In this document: piece after piece, positions 13,315 through 20,248 of the stretch
Position numbering within the stretch: position 1 is the first letter of the stretch
Layout: the number at the start of each line of letters is the position of its first letter
Assembly: GCA_023228995.1 (NCBI GenBank)
Contig: JALOAD010000051.1
Coordinates: 1-23,267 of the forward strand
Source: Candidatus Muiribacterium halophilum
GTDB taxonomy: Bacteria > Muiribacteriota > Muiribacteriia > Muiribacteriales > Muiribacteriaceae
Length of the DNA stretch: 23,267 nucleotides
Direction: 5' to 3'
Position numbers and translations under genes: made by a program
The notes under the pieces: model-generated
What the model saw: the letters and a program-made list of their open reading frames with translations, nothing else
Told to the model about the DNA's origin: nothing
Database searches by the model: none

Positions 13315-15147
13315 GTGAAAAATAATAATGATATGAGAGAAGAAATAGAGAAAAAATACTATAACAATAAAGGAGCTTTTATATGGTCTTTAAGTAAAGA
13401 AAGTGGTAAAATATATTTAGATTATATAAATGAACATATACCTGATTTTATTTTAGATAAATCTATTAGTGAAAAATTATATTATTTTTTTAATAATTTA
13501 ACTGAACCATTTTTATGTGATTGTGGTAAATATAGATTATTTTATACATCAAAGAAAGGTTATTATCTAACCTGTGGTGATTTAGAATGTATGCAAAAAT
13601 CAAGAGTTAAAACAAATAATGTGGTATATGGATGTGACAATCCAAAACAGAATAAAGATGTTCAAAAAAAATCAACTGATACAATTAAAAATAAATATGG
13701 AGAGGATGCTTATAAAAAAGGTGGAGCTATTCGTAAAAAATTTAATAGCACTATGAAAGAAAGATATGATGTAGAATGGTCTATGCAATCTAAAGAAATA
13801 GTTGATAAAAGTTTAGAAACATGGAAAAATAATCCAAATAAAGAAGAAATTACTCAAAAAAAAGTTGATAAATATAATGCAAAATCTGATGATGAAAAAC
13901 AAAAGATTATTGATAAAAGATTATCTACATATGCTAAAAAATGGGGATCTGTTGAAAATTATTATGAGCATGTAAAAGATATATCAAAAGAAACTTGTAA
14001 AAAACGTTATGGAGTAGAACATCATATGCATCATCCAGATTTTATTAAAAAACGTGTTGATTCATACATGGATACTATTACTGAAAAAATTAAAAATAGA
14101 TTACCTGAGAATATTGAATATATTAGTAGAAAAAATAATGATTATAATATAAAAGATAATAACTGTAGCATAATAAAATTAAAATGTTTAGATTGTGGTG
14201 AAGAATTTGAAATAAATACACATTATTTAACATTTAGAATTAATAATAATAAAAATCCTTGTCTTATATGTAATCCAGTATTACATGGAAAATCGGGTTT
14301 AGAATTAGAAGTTTTAGATTTTATAAAAAACAATTATGATAAGGAAGTATTAAGTAATACGAAAACTATAATTTCAAAAGAATTAGATATTTACTTACCA
14401 ATTGATAATTTAGCATTTGATTTTAATGGTCTATATTGGCACTCTGAAGAATATAAGGATAATAATTTCCATAAGAATAAAACCGATGAATGTAAATCAA
14501 TTGGTATAAATCTAATACATATTTGGGCTGATGATTGGTTATATAAACAAGATATAGTTAAATCTATAATTATCAATAAATTAGGCAAAAGTAATAGAAT
14601 TTATGCAAGAAAATGTGAGATTAGAGAAATAACAGATAATAAAGTTATAAAAGATTTCTTAAATGAAAATCACTTACAGGGTTTTGTTGGTTCAAAAATT
14701 AAAATAGGTTTATTTTATGAAAATGAATTAGTTAGTTTAATGACATTTGGTGAATTGAGAAAATCATTAGGTCAAAATAGAAAAGAAGGAACTTTTGAAT
14801 TATTAAGATTTTGTAATATCTTAAATACTACTATAATTGGTGGAGCTTCTAAGTTATTTAAATATTTCTTAAATAAGTATGATCCAAATCAAGTTATTAG
14901 TTATTCTGATAATTCAAGATCTGATGGTGGTTTATATGTTAATTTAGGATTTCAATATGAACATGATACTAAGCCTACCTATTATTATATTATAGATGAT
15001 ATTAGAAGGCATCGTTTTAATTATAGGAAAGATATACTTATAAAAGGTGGAGCTGATCCTAACAAAACTGAAGTTGAGATTATGCATGAACGAGGCATAT
15101 ATAGAATATTTGATTGTGGTGCTAAAAAATGGATTTATAATAAATAA
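13315..15147 (+). CDS. Free-standing Vsr-like (EDxHD) homing endonuclease with C-terminal GNAT-like domain
   Basis: 610 residues from GTG at 13315; an in-frame ATG at 13333 is an equally plausible start. Domains in order: a cysteine cluster (C68, C70, C87, C92); three DNA-binding-type repeats of the form KxRYGVExxMxxxEIxxK (about 101-130, 146-170, 228-252); a second zinc-type cluster (C291, C294, C316, C319); and a nuclease core whose EDxHD residues are visible at E330/E332, D358 (ELDIYLP), H376 (NGLYWHSE) and D406/D407 (ADDW). Residues about 425-600 look like an acyltransferase-type fold (LVSLMTFG, ELLRF, GGASKLF, VISYSDN, YVNLGF). Such proteins cut DNA and spread by repair copying. It lies between two minus-strand units, consistent with insertion. 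The role of the C-terminal part is unknown. Confidence 0.82.
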   Translation: MKNNNDMREEIEKKYYNNKGAFIWSLSKESGKIYLDYINEHIPDFILDKSISEKLYYFFNNLTEPFLCDCGKYRLFYTSKKGYYLTCGDLECMQKSRVKTNNVVYGCDNPKQNKDVQKKSTDTIKNKYGEDAYKKGGAIRKKFNSTMKERYDVEWSMQSKEIVDKSLETWKNNPNKEEITQKKVDKYNAKSDDEKQKIIDKRLSTYAKKWGSVENYYEHVKDISKETCKKRYGVEHHMHHPDFIKKRVDSYMDTITEKIKNRLPENIEYISRKNNDYNIKDNNCSIIKLKCLDCGEEFEINTHYLTFRINNNKNPCLICNPVLHGKSGLELEVLDFIKNNYDKEVLSNTKTIISKELDIYLPIDNLAFDFNGLYWHSEEYKDNNFHKNKTDECKSIGINLIHIWADDWLYKQDIVKSIIINKLGKSNRIYARKCEIREITDNKVIKDFLNENHLQGFVGSKIKIGLFYENELVSLMTFGELRKSLGQNRKEGTFELLRFCNILNTTIIGGASKLFKYFLNKYDPNQVISYSDNSRSDGGLYVNLGFQYEHDTKPTYYYIIDDIRRHRFNYRKDILIKGGADPNKTEVEIMHERGIYRIFDCGAKKWIYNK

Positions 15148-15149
15148 GA

Positions 15150-15171
15150 AAAGAGGTTATTTAACCTCTTT
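15150..15171. terminator. Bidirectional intrinsic terminator
   Basis: A 10-bp stem AAAGAGGTTA / TAACCTCTTT with a 2-nt loop, followed by ctttttac, lies between the convergent homing endonuclease gene (stop 15145-15147) and dnaJ (stop 15176-15178). The A-rich left flank also suits termination of the leftward dnaJ unit. Confidence 0.85.
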
Positions 15172-15175
15172 CTTT

Positions 15176-16198
15176 TTACACCTCAAAACTCTTTCTTAAT
15201 TTACTAAGTATTTCTTTTTCTTCATTATTAACTTTAGGTATTTTAATTTTGATAGTTATCAGTAAATCACCTAGTCCATAATTAATATCTGGAACACCTT
15301 TGCCTTTTATATTAATAATAGTTCCATGTTCAGTTGCTGGATTGATTTTTATAGTCATATCACCATGTGGAGTATTAACAATAACATCATTACCTAATAT
15401 TGCATCAATGACTGATATATATTTATCGATGTGTATATTTTTACCTTTTCGTACAAATTCACTTTGTATTTCATCTATAATAATATACAAATCACCACTT
15501 TCACCACTTTCACTAAAGTTACCATACCCACTCTTATTCAATTTCATATCTTTTGATACACCAGCTGGTATCTCAATTTCTAATTCTTCTTGAATTGTTT
15601 CTAAACAACTACCATTACAATGGTTACATTTATTTAATGGTACTTCACCCATACCTCTACATTTACCACATATAGTAGTTTGTTGGATTCTACCAAAAGG
15701 TGTATTTTGTATAATATTTTTATGACCAGATCCGTTACATATGTGACATGTTTTCATATCATATCCACCTTTTCCATCACAATGGTGACATTTAACAATT
15801 CTATTATATTTTATTTTTTTAACAACACCATTTAATATTTCTTGTATATTCAATGATATTTTAATATTAATATTAGTACCTTTTGTTGTGTTATATCTAC
15901 TATTGAAATTACTAAAGAAATCTCCAAATATATCTCCCATGCCAAACCCACCAAACCCACCAAACCCTTGAAAACCATCACCCTCTGTTGTACCAAATCT
16001 ATCATAATTAGATTTTTTCTTTGGATCTGATAAGACTTCATAAGCATCAGCAATATCCTTAAATTTAGCTTCTGCTTCTTTATTATTTGAATTTCTATCT
16101 GGATGATATTTCATTGCTAATTTACGATAGCTTTTTTTGATTTCTTCATCAGTAGCATTTCTATCAATTTCTAATATTTTATAATAATCTTTATTCAT
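15176..16198 (-). CDS. dnaJ: DnaJ (Hsp40) co-chaperone
   Basis: 340 residues (bacterial DnaJ is usually 370-380). J domain 1-70 with the HPD motif at 32-34; a short Gly/Phe region (74-100); four zinc-binding motifs CHHCDGKG (137-144), CHICNGSG (151-158), CGKCRGMG (177-184) and CNHCNGSC (191-198); then the two-part C-terminal substrate-binding region with DLYIIID and [15 protein letters not shown]. The last zinc motif ends in C instead of the usual G. DnaJ stimulates Hsp70 ATP hydrolysis and delivers clients. It is the last gene of the leftward dam-to-dnaJ unit, 3 bp after the preceding gene, and its phage-encoded partner DnaK is at 20249. Assignment is certain. Confidence 0.97.
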   Translation of the reverse strand: MNKDYYKILEIDRNATDEEIKKSYRKLAMKYHPDRNSNNKEAEAKFKDIADAYEVLSDPKKKSNYDRFGTTEGDGFQGFGGFGGFGMGDIFGDFFSNFNSRYNTTKGTNINIKISLNIQEILNGVVKKIKYNRIVKCHHCDGKGGYDMKTCHICNGSGHKNIIQNTPFGRIQQTTICGKCRGMGEVPLNKCNHCNGSCLETIQEELEIEIPAGVSKDMKLNKSGYGNFSESGESGDLYIIIDEIQSEFVRKGKNIHIDKYISVIDAILGNDVIVNTPHGDMTIKINPATEHGTIINIKGKGVPDINYGLGDLLITIKIKIPKVNNEEKEILSKLRKSFEV

Positions 16199-16201
16199 GT
16201 T

Positions 16202-16528
16202 TTATTTTGTGTTATTTTCTTTATATAATTTGTTTAATTTTACTTCTCTAAAAATACTTTTTAAGTTTACATCAATACTTACATTACTATTATAGTATAA
16301 GCTAAGAGTATAATTTTTAAGATCATATTCAATGATAATAAATGGAATTATTTCTTTTATAAAATCAATTAATTCTTCATTGCTAATATAATTTTGATTA
16401 TTAATAATTTTAGAAATAATAAAATCCATATAAAATTCCATAGTTTCTTTTATTTTATTAATATATTCTATTTTATTAGTATTTCCATAATATGTACTAT
16501 CATATTTTATTTCATACATTTTATTCAT
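16202..16528 (-). CDS. Hypothetical protein between grpE and dnaJ
   Basis: 108 residues, rich in Ile, Tyr and Asn, with no recognised domain. Predicted mostly helical in the middle (MEFYMDFIISKIINNQ, IDFIKEIIPFIIIEYD), then two likely strands (YTLSLYYNSNVSIDV). The hydrophobic run IIPFIIIEYD is too short and charged for a clear membrane segment. It overlaps the upstream gene by four bases (ATGA) and is 3 bp from dnaJ, so it is translationally coupled within the chaperone unit. A chaperone-linked role is inferred from position alone. Confidence 0.75.
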   Translation of the reverse strand: MNKMYEIKYDSTYYGNTNKIEYINKIKETMEFYMDFIISKIINNQNYISNEELIDFIKEIIPFIIIEYDLKNYTLSLYYNSNVSIDVNLKSIFREVKLNKLYKENNTK

Positions 16529-16899
16529 AATAATTTTTTTAATTGTTCATTTCTTTTATCATTAATTAATATTTGTTTTAATCTTTGATCTATTATATTT
16601 TCATCCATATTAGATATAGTATTAATTAAATTATTAATATAGTTGTTATTCAATAGTTGAATATCTTTATTTGATGTTTTTCTTATATCATGAATTACAC
16701 AATTGACATAATCTTCTTTAGTGAACATAAAAGTAAATAAAGTAATTTTTAGTTTATCACCATCAAAATTAGGAGTATTTATATAGATTTTGTCATATAA
16801 ATCCTTTATTAATTTTGATATTGTGTTTTTATCTAATAATTTTTTTAATTTTTTATTATTTAATACAAAATCTGATAAATCTAAAAATTCTTTATTCAT
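16525..16899 (-). CDS. Hypothetical protein downstream of grpE
   Basis: 124 residues, no recognised family. It begins MNKEFLDLSDFVLNN and contains lysine- and asparagine-rich helical segments; a single cysteine lies in NCVIHDIRKTSNKD. It has no signal peptide. The start codon shares one base with the grpE stop (TAATG) and its stop overlaps the next start (ATGA), so it is tightly coupled on both sides. Its place between grpE and dnaJ suggests a helper in the same process, such as an adaptor or client; this is inference. Confidence 0.75.
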   Translation of the reverse strand: MNKEFLDLSDFVLNNKKLKKLLDKNTISKLIKDLYDKIYINTPNFDGDKLKITLFTFMFTKEDYVNCVIHDIRKTSNKDIQLLNNNYINNLINTISNMDENIIDQRLKQILINDKRNEQLKKLL

Positions 16900-17300
16900 T
16901 ATTTATTTAATATAATTTTAGCATGTTTAATAACTTTATCATTTAAGGTATATCCTTTAGATAAAACTATTATTTTATTATCTTCGGTTTCTGATACAGA
17001 TATAACATCATGTAGATTTTCATCATATGTGTCAGTTTGGATTGATTTTATTCCATTATTTAATAGGAAATCCTCTAACTTCTTATATATTAATAACATA
17101 CCTTCATCTTGTATATTATTCAAGGCTATTGAAATATCATTATCAATTTCTAAAATTGTAGATAGCATTTCAATTTTGGTATTATTTCTAATTTCTTCTT
17201 TTTCTTTATTAGTTCTTTTCTTATAATTTTCAAAATCTGCTGCTAATCTTATATATTTCTCATTTGCCTCTTTCAATTGTGCTTCAAATTCTTCATTCAT
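16899..17300 (-). CDS. grpE: GrpE nucleotide-exchange factor (short)
   Basis: 133 residues, against about 190-200 for bacterial GrpE. The long N-terminal helix (1-50) contains the family signature RLAADFENYKKRTNKEKEEI; the middle has GMLLIYKKLEDFLLNNGI; the C-terminal beta domain retains NLHDVISV and SKGYTLNDKVIKHAKI. The missing part is the N-terminal disordered and early coiled-coil region. GrpE releases ADP from DnaK so the chaperone cycle can turn. It lies 5 bp downstream of the 161-residue gene and is fused by TAATG to the next. Together with dnaJ and dnaK in this window it completes the set. Confidence 0.93.
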   Translation of the reverse strand: MNEEFEAQLKEANEKYIRLAADFENYKKRTNKEKEEIRNNTKIEMLSTILEIDNDISIALNNIQDEGMLLIYKKLEDFLLNNGIKSIQTDTYDENLHDVISVSETEDNKIIVLSKGYTLNDKVIKHAKIILNK

Positions 17301-17305
17301 AATTT

Positions 17306-17791
17306 TTAATATTGAAATTTTAATAATTTTTTTACTTGATTAGTTGAATAAAAATCAAAAATATTATTTTTATCTTCTATTGTAATGATTTCTAATTTAT
17401 CTATATCAAATTTGATTTTATCTATATAATTTCTAAGTTCATTTATAGCCTTTTCCCATGTTATATTAGATTCCCAATAAATTGGAAATTTATCATTAAA
17501 TTTATCAATTGCTGAATCTAAAATTCTCTTTTTTATGACTATTTGATCCAATTCTCTAACACTTTTATTGGTTAATAAATCCATTACATAAGTATTGAAC
17601 TTATATACTAAATTATCAGTTTCTATGACTTTTAAGAGTCCCATTACAAGTGCATCATTTTCTGATATTTCAAATTCTTTATTTTCCAATAATTTTTTTT
17701 CAGCTTCTTTTTCAGACCCTACTATATAATATACATATGTGTCCCATAAACAACGTTTTATTATATCCTCTGGTGTTATTAGTATTTTCAT
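17306..17791 (-). CDS. Hypothetical protein upstream of grpE
   Basis: 161 residues, no recognised family. It starts MKILITPEDIIKRCLWDTYVYY; predicted mostly helical with conserved-looking aromatic positions (FPIYWESNITWEKAINEL). It ends in FYSTNQVKKLLKFQY. It contains no metal-binding or nucleotide-binding motif that I can see. It opens the chaperone part of the leftward unit, 47 bp after dam and 5 bp before grpE. TATAAAAAC on the minus strand (17811-17819) sits in that 47-bp gap and could be an internal promoter element. Function unknown. Confidence 0.75.
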   Translation of the reverse strand: MKILITPEDIIKRCLWDTYVYYIVGSEKEAEKKLLENKEFEISENDALVMGLLKVIETDNLVYKFNTYVMDLLTNKSVRELDQIVIKKRILDSAIDKFNDKFPIYWESNITWEKAINELRNYIDKIKFDIDKLEIITIEDKNNIFDFYSTNQVKKLLKFQY

Positions 17792-17838
17792 TTAGTTTAT
17801 TTGTTTTTTTGTTTTTATATAAAAATAGAAGAAAAAGT

Positions 17839-18636
17839 TTAGTAATTAAACCATAGTGATTCTATTTTGGTTTTTGGTTCTCTTTTAGTATTTTGTGTAT
17901 TAATTTCCATATCAATACGAGTAAAACCATTTCTTTCAAGTAATTCATAAGCATCACATTTATAACCACTTACTAAAACCTTAGCATTTTTTAATGATAT
18001 TAATAAATTTAGATATTCATATTGTTGCTCATTTGACATATCATGTTTATATCTAGCTTCTGTTCGTGTGTCATGAAAATAAGGTGAATCTAAATACATA
18101 AATGTATCAGGTTTATCCCATTTTTCAATTAATTTTAATGCATCTGTATTATGTATTATAACTTTACTTAATCTATCATGTATATCATATAATCCATCTA
18201 TTGTGGATAAATAATCGGATACTGATTTTGACATATTTCTACGAATAGAGGGTGATGATGAAAATCCACCAATTCCATTATATGAAGTACGATTAACATA
18301 GAAATATTTATAAGCTCTATCTACTATATCCATATCATTATTTTTCAAATCTATCATATATTCTTTCCTAATATCTTCCATATATAATGTTTTATCACAT
18401 TTTTCCTTAAAAATGTTAAATAATTCAGGATCAATTAATACCTTAAATATTGAATATATATTTTTATCTAAATCATTTATTACTTCAATTGGAGATTTAT
18501 CTTTATGAAATAATAAAGCAGCACTACCACAAAAAGGTTCAACATAATTCATAGATTGATAATCGTTAGGAAAATACTCAATTATTTTTTTAGCCATACC
18601 ATTTTTACCCCCATAATATTTAATTATTGATTTCAT
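17839..18636 (-). CDS. dam: Dam-type DNA adenine-N6 methyltransferase (D12 class)
   Basis: 265 residues. The opening KYYGGKNG (6-13) and EPFCGSAALL (33-42) form the S-adenosylmethionine site; the catalytic motif IV is DSPY (183-186), a variant of DPPY used by some active members. NRTSYNGIGG (115-124) is typical of the D12/Dam family, as is VSGYKCDAYELL near 225-240. It methylates adenine N6, in T4 at GATC, and could protect phage DNA from restriction or affect packaging and gene timing. It is the first gene of the leftward unit that includes grpE and dnaJ. TATAAAAATA lies 4 bp before the ATG. GATC specificity is inferred from family only. Confidence 0.9.
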   Translation of the reverse strand: MKSIIKYYGGKNGMAKKIIEYFPNDYQSMNYVEPFCGSAALLFHKDKSPIEVINDLDKNIYSIFKVLIDPELFNIFKEKCDKTLYMEDIRKEYMIDLKNNDMDIVDRAYKYFYVNRTSYNGIGGFSSSPSIRRNMSKSVSDYLSTIDGLYDIHDRLSKVIIHNTDALKLIEKWDKPDTFMYLDSPYFHDTRTEARYKHDMSNEQQYEYLNLLISLKNAKVLVSGYKCDAYELLERNGFTRIDMEINTQNTKREPKTKIESLWFNY

Positions 18637-18640
18637 TTTT

Positions 18641-18650
18641 TATTTTTATA
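18641..18650 (-). promoter_or_regulatory. TATAAAAATA box upstream of dam
   Basis: Read on the minus strand, TATAAAAATA precedes the dam ATG with a 4-bp gap. The same ten bases occur upstream of dnaK. The position is too close to the start for a normal -10 element unless the mRNA is nearly leaderless, so an A-rich translation leader is an alternative explanation. Confidence 0.25.
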
Positions 18651-18678
18651 GTGTGTAATTGAATAAAGTTTGATATAT

Positions 18679-18711
18679 TTTTGGTAGTTTATATTATATG
18701 TTGTATATTTG
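18679..18711 (+). promoter_or_regulatory. Bacteroidetes-type promoter for the rnlA unit
   Basis: TTTTG at 18679-18683, then 20 nt, then TATATTTG (18704-18711) followed by C. This matches the -33 TTTG and -7 TAnnTTTG consensus of the Bacteroidetes primary sigma factor, with correct spacing. Transcription should start near 18718, just upstream of the ATG at 18732. It also shows that the longer reading frame starting at 18681 cannot be the true start, since that lies inside the promoter. Confidence 0.85.
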
Positions 18712-18731
18712 CAAAATCTAATTCAAGGAAT

Positions 18732-18944
18732 ATGGAAATTGATGAAAAAATTAAATTAAATAAACTAATAAGGAAATATGAAGGTAATAATTCTTTCATT
18801 TTATCTTTACAAAAACAACTCAAATCAAATAAATATTTAACTAAAGTTGAATATAAAAACAAAAATATTAAAATTTTAACAGATAAACAATATCTAGTAG
18901 CAGAAGAAATAATAAAAAATGAAAATATCAATACCAAATTATGA
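18732..18944 (+). CDS. Small basic hypothetical protein upstream of rnlA
   Basis: 70 residues from the ATG at 18732, chosen because it lies about 14 nt after the expected transcription start. Very lysine-rich. The parts NSFILSLQKQLKSNKYLT and LTDKQYLVAEEIIK resemble a small helical motif (SLxxQxxxxxxLTxKQ) that I recall from a variety of phage and bacterial nucleic-acid proteins; that resemblance is from memory and weak. Its end overlaps the start of rnlA by 26 bp, so the two are expressed together. It may bind nucleic acid; this is inference only. Confidence 0.7.
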   Translation: MEIDEKIKLNKLIRKYEGNNSFILSLQKQLKSNKYLTKVEYKNKNIKILTDKQYLVAEEIIKNENINTKL

Positions 18945-20175
18945 TGATTGTATAAACTTATGTAATTTACCTAATTCACCTTTTTATATGTTGGAATATA
19001 TTGTAGATGATATTAAGATACATATGTTTAATTATAGATTGGCAATGTATAGTGATTTTTTAATACCATATGCTAAGGAAATGAGAGGTATATGTTTTAC
19101 TTTTAATCCAGATGGCACTACTAATCGCTTTTTATTATTAACTAAGTTTTTTAATATAAATGAAACTGCTGAATCTCAATATGATTTAATAAAGAATTAT
19201 AAATTAAAATATACCAATAATAAGGAAGATGGCTCAATTGTATCTTATATTAAATTACATAATGGTAGAGTTATCGCGAGAAGTAAAATGAGTTTGACAA
19301 ATGATCAATGTAATAATACAAATAAAATATATCATACTAATGAGGATATAAGAAATTTTGTAGATTATTGTCTGAATAATGATATAATACCAATCTTTGA
19401 ATATTGCTCTCCATTCAATAGAATAGTTGTGAAATATGATAAAGAAGAATTAATATTAATTAGATTAAGATGTAATAAAACAGGTAAGTATTTTGATTTG
19501 GAAGATTTTTCTGAACAAATTGGAAATATTAAGATAGCTGAGAAATTCATGTTTAATAGTTTAGATAATATCATTGAATATACAAAAGATCTTGTTGAAA
19601 AAGAAGGTTTTGTTATCACAATGGAAGATCATTATAATAATACTTTTTTTGTTAAACAAAAGAGTGATTGGTATAGAAATAATCACCATTTATTAACAGA
19701 GGATATATATCATGAAAATGTAATTATTAATATGATCTTAGAAGATAATATAGATGATTTACTATCTCAATTAAGTGAACATAAAGATATATTGATAAAT
19801 ATTAATAAAATTGTTCAGGTAGTTAGAAATGAAATTAATGAAAGGATGCAAAATATTGAAAAAGCATATAATGATTATTTAAATATGAATATCAATATCA
19901 AAGAATATTCACTTAATCACCGAAGTGGGAATAAATATTTTCATCAAGTAATTAATCTAATTAAATATAATACTATCAATAAGCTAACAAAGGAAGAAAT
20001 TGAAGAAATGGGAGTTGAAAAGTATGAAAAATATCTAAATATTAATAGTACTTTTGAAGTAGTTAAACGTTTAATTAGAAATGAAACTAAACAATTAACA
20101 ATGGCACGTAAGTGGTTATCTGAAAAAGATCCTACTTTGTGTATAAAATATACAGATGTTTCAGGAAATATCTGA
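18919..20175 (+). CDS. rnlA: T4 Rnl1-like RNA ligase
   Basis: 418 residues (T4 Rnl1 is 374). Nucleotidyltransferase motif I is KEDG (102-105) with K102 as the adenylated lysine; the preceding MRGICF (55-60), motif III (FEYCSPFNRIV, from 160), motif IV EGFV (229-232) and motif V VKQKSDWY (245-252) are all present and follow Rnl1 order. The C-terminal 160 residues form a helical region like the Rnl1-specific domain. Such ligases seal 5'-phosphate/3'-OH RNA ends and in T4 repair tRNA cut by host anticodon nucleases, working with a polynucleotide kinase-phosphatase, which is not in this window. It is expressed from the host-type promoter at 18679 and ends in a terminator overlapping the stop. Confidence 0.9.
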   Translation: MKISIPNYDDCINLCNLPNSPFYMLEYIVDDIKIHMFNYRLAMYSDFLIPYAKEMRGICFTFNPDGTTNRFLLLTKFFNINETAESQYDLIKNYKLKYTNNKEDGSIVSYIKLHNGRVIARSKMSLTNDQCNNTNKIYHTNEDIRNFVDYCLNNDIIPIFEYCSPFNRIVVKYDKEELILIRLRCNKTGKYFDLEDFSEQIGNIKIAEKFMFNSLDNIIEYTKDLVEKEGFVITMEDHYNNTFFVKQKSDWYRNNHHLLTEDIYHENVIINMILEDNIDDLLSQLSEHKDILININKIVQVVRNEINERMQNIEKAYNDYLNMNINIKEYSLNHRSGNKYFHQVINLIKYNTINKLTKEEIEEMGVEKYEKYLNINSTFEVVKRLIRNETKQLTMARKWLSEKDPTLCIKYTDVSGNI

Positions 20176-20194
20176 CAAAATGTCAGATATTTTT
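20166..20194 (+). terminator. Intrinsic terminator after rnlA
   Basis: A perfect 12-bp stem AAATATCTGACA / TGTCAGATATTT (20166-20177 and 20181-20192) with loop aaa ends in a short T run. The stop codon TGA (20173-20175) lies inside the left arm. It separates rnlA from dnaK. Confidence 0.88.
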
Positions 20195-20196
20195 AT

Positions 20197-20213
20197 TTGG
20201 CACAACAATTGAT
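20197..20213 (+). promoter_or_regulatory. Possible sigma-54-like element before dnaK
   Basis: TTGGCAC, 5 nt, then TTGAT resembles the -24/-12 pattern (TTGGCAC-N5-TTGCA/T) of sigma-54 promoters, but the -12 C is missing. The spacing is correct and transcription would start about 25 bp before dnaK. A single imperfect match in AT-rich DNA is weak evidence. Confidence 0.2.
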
Positions 20214-20221
20214 TAATATAT

Positions 20222-20231
20222 TATAAAAATA
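20222..20231 (+). promoter_or_regulatory. TATAAAAATA box upstream of dnaK
   Basis: TATAAAAATA lies 17 bp before the dnaK ATG and is identical to the box before dam. The spacing would suit a -10-type element with a short leader. No TAnnTTTG host promoter is present in the gap between the rnlA terminator and dnaK, so some other signal must drive the gene. Confidence 0.35.
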
Positions 20232-20248
20232 AAAATAATTAAATAAAT

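Noticed and set aside
18681-18944. 87-residue version of the small gene before rnlA
   Set aside because: Its first codon (TTG) lies within the -33 element of the promoter at 18679-18711, upstream of the expected transcription start.
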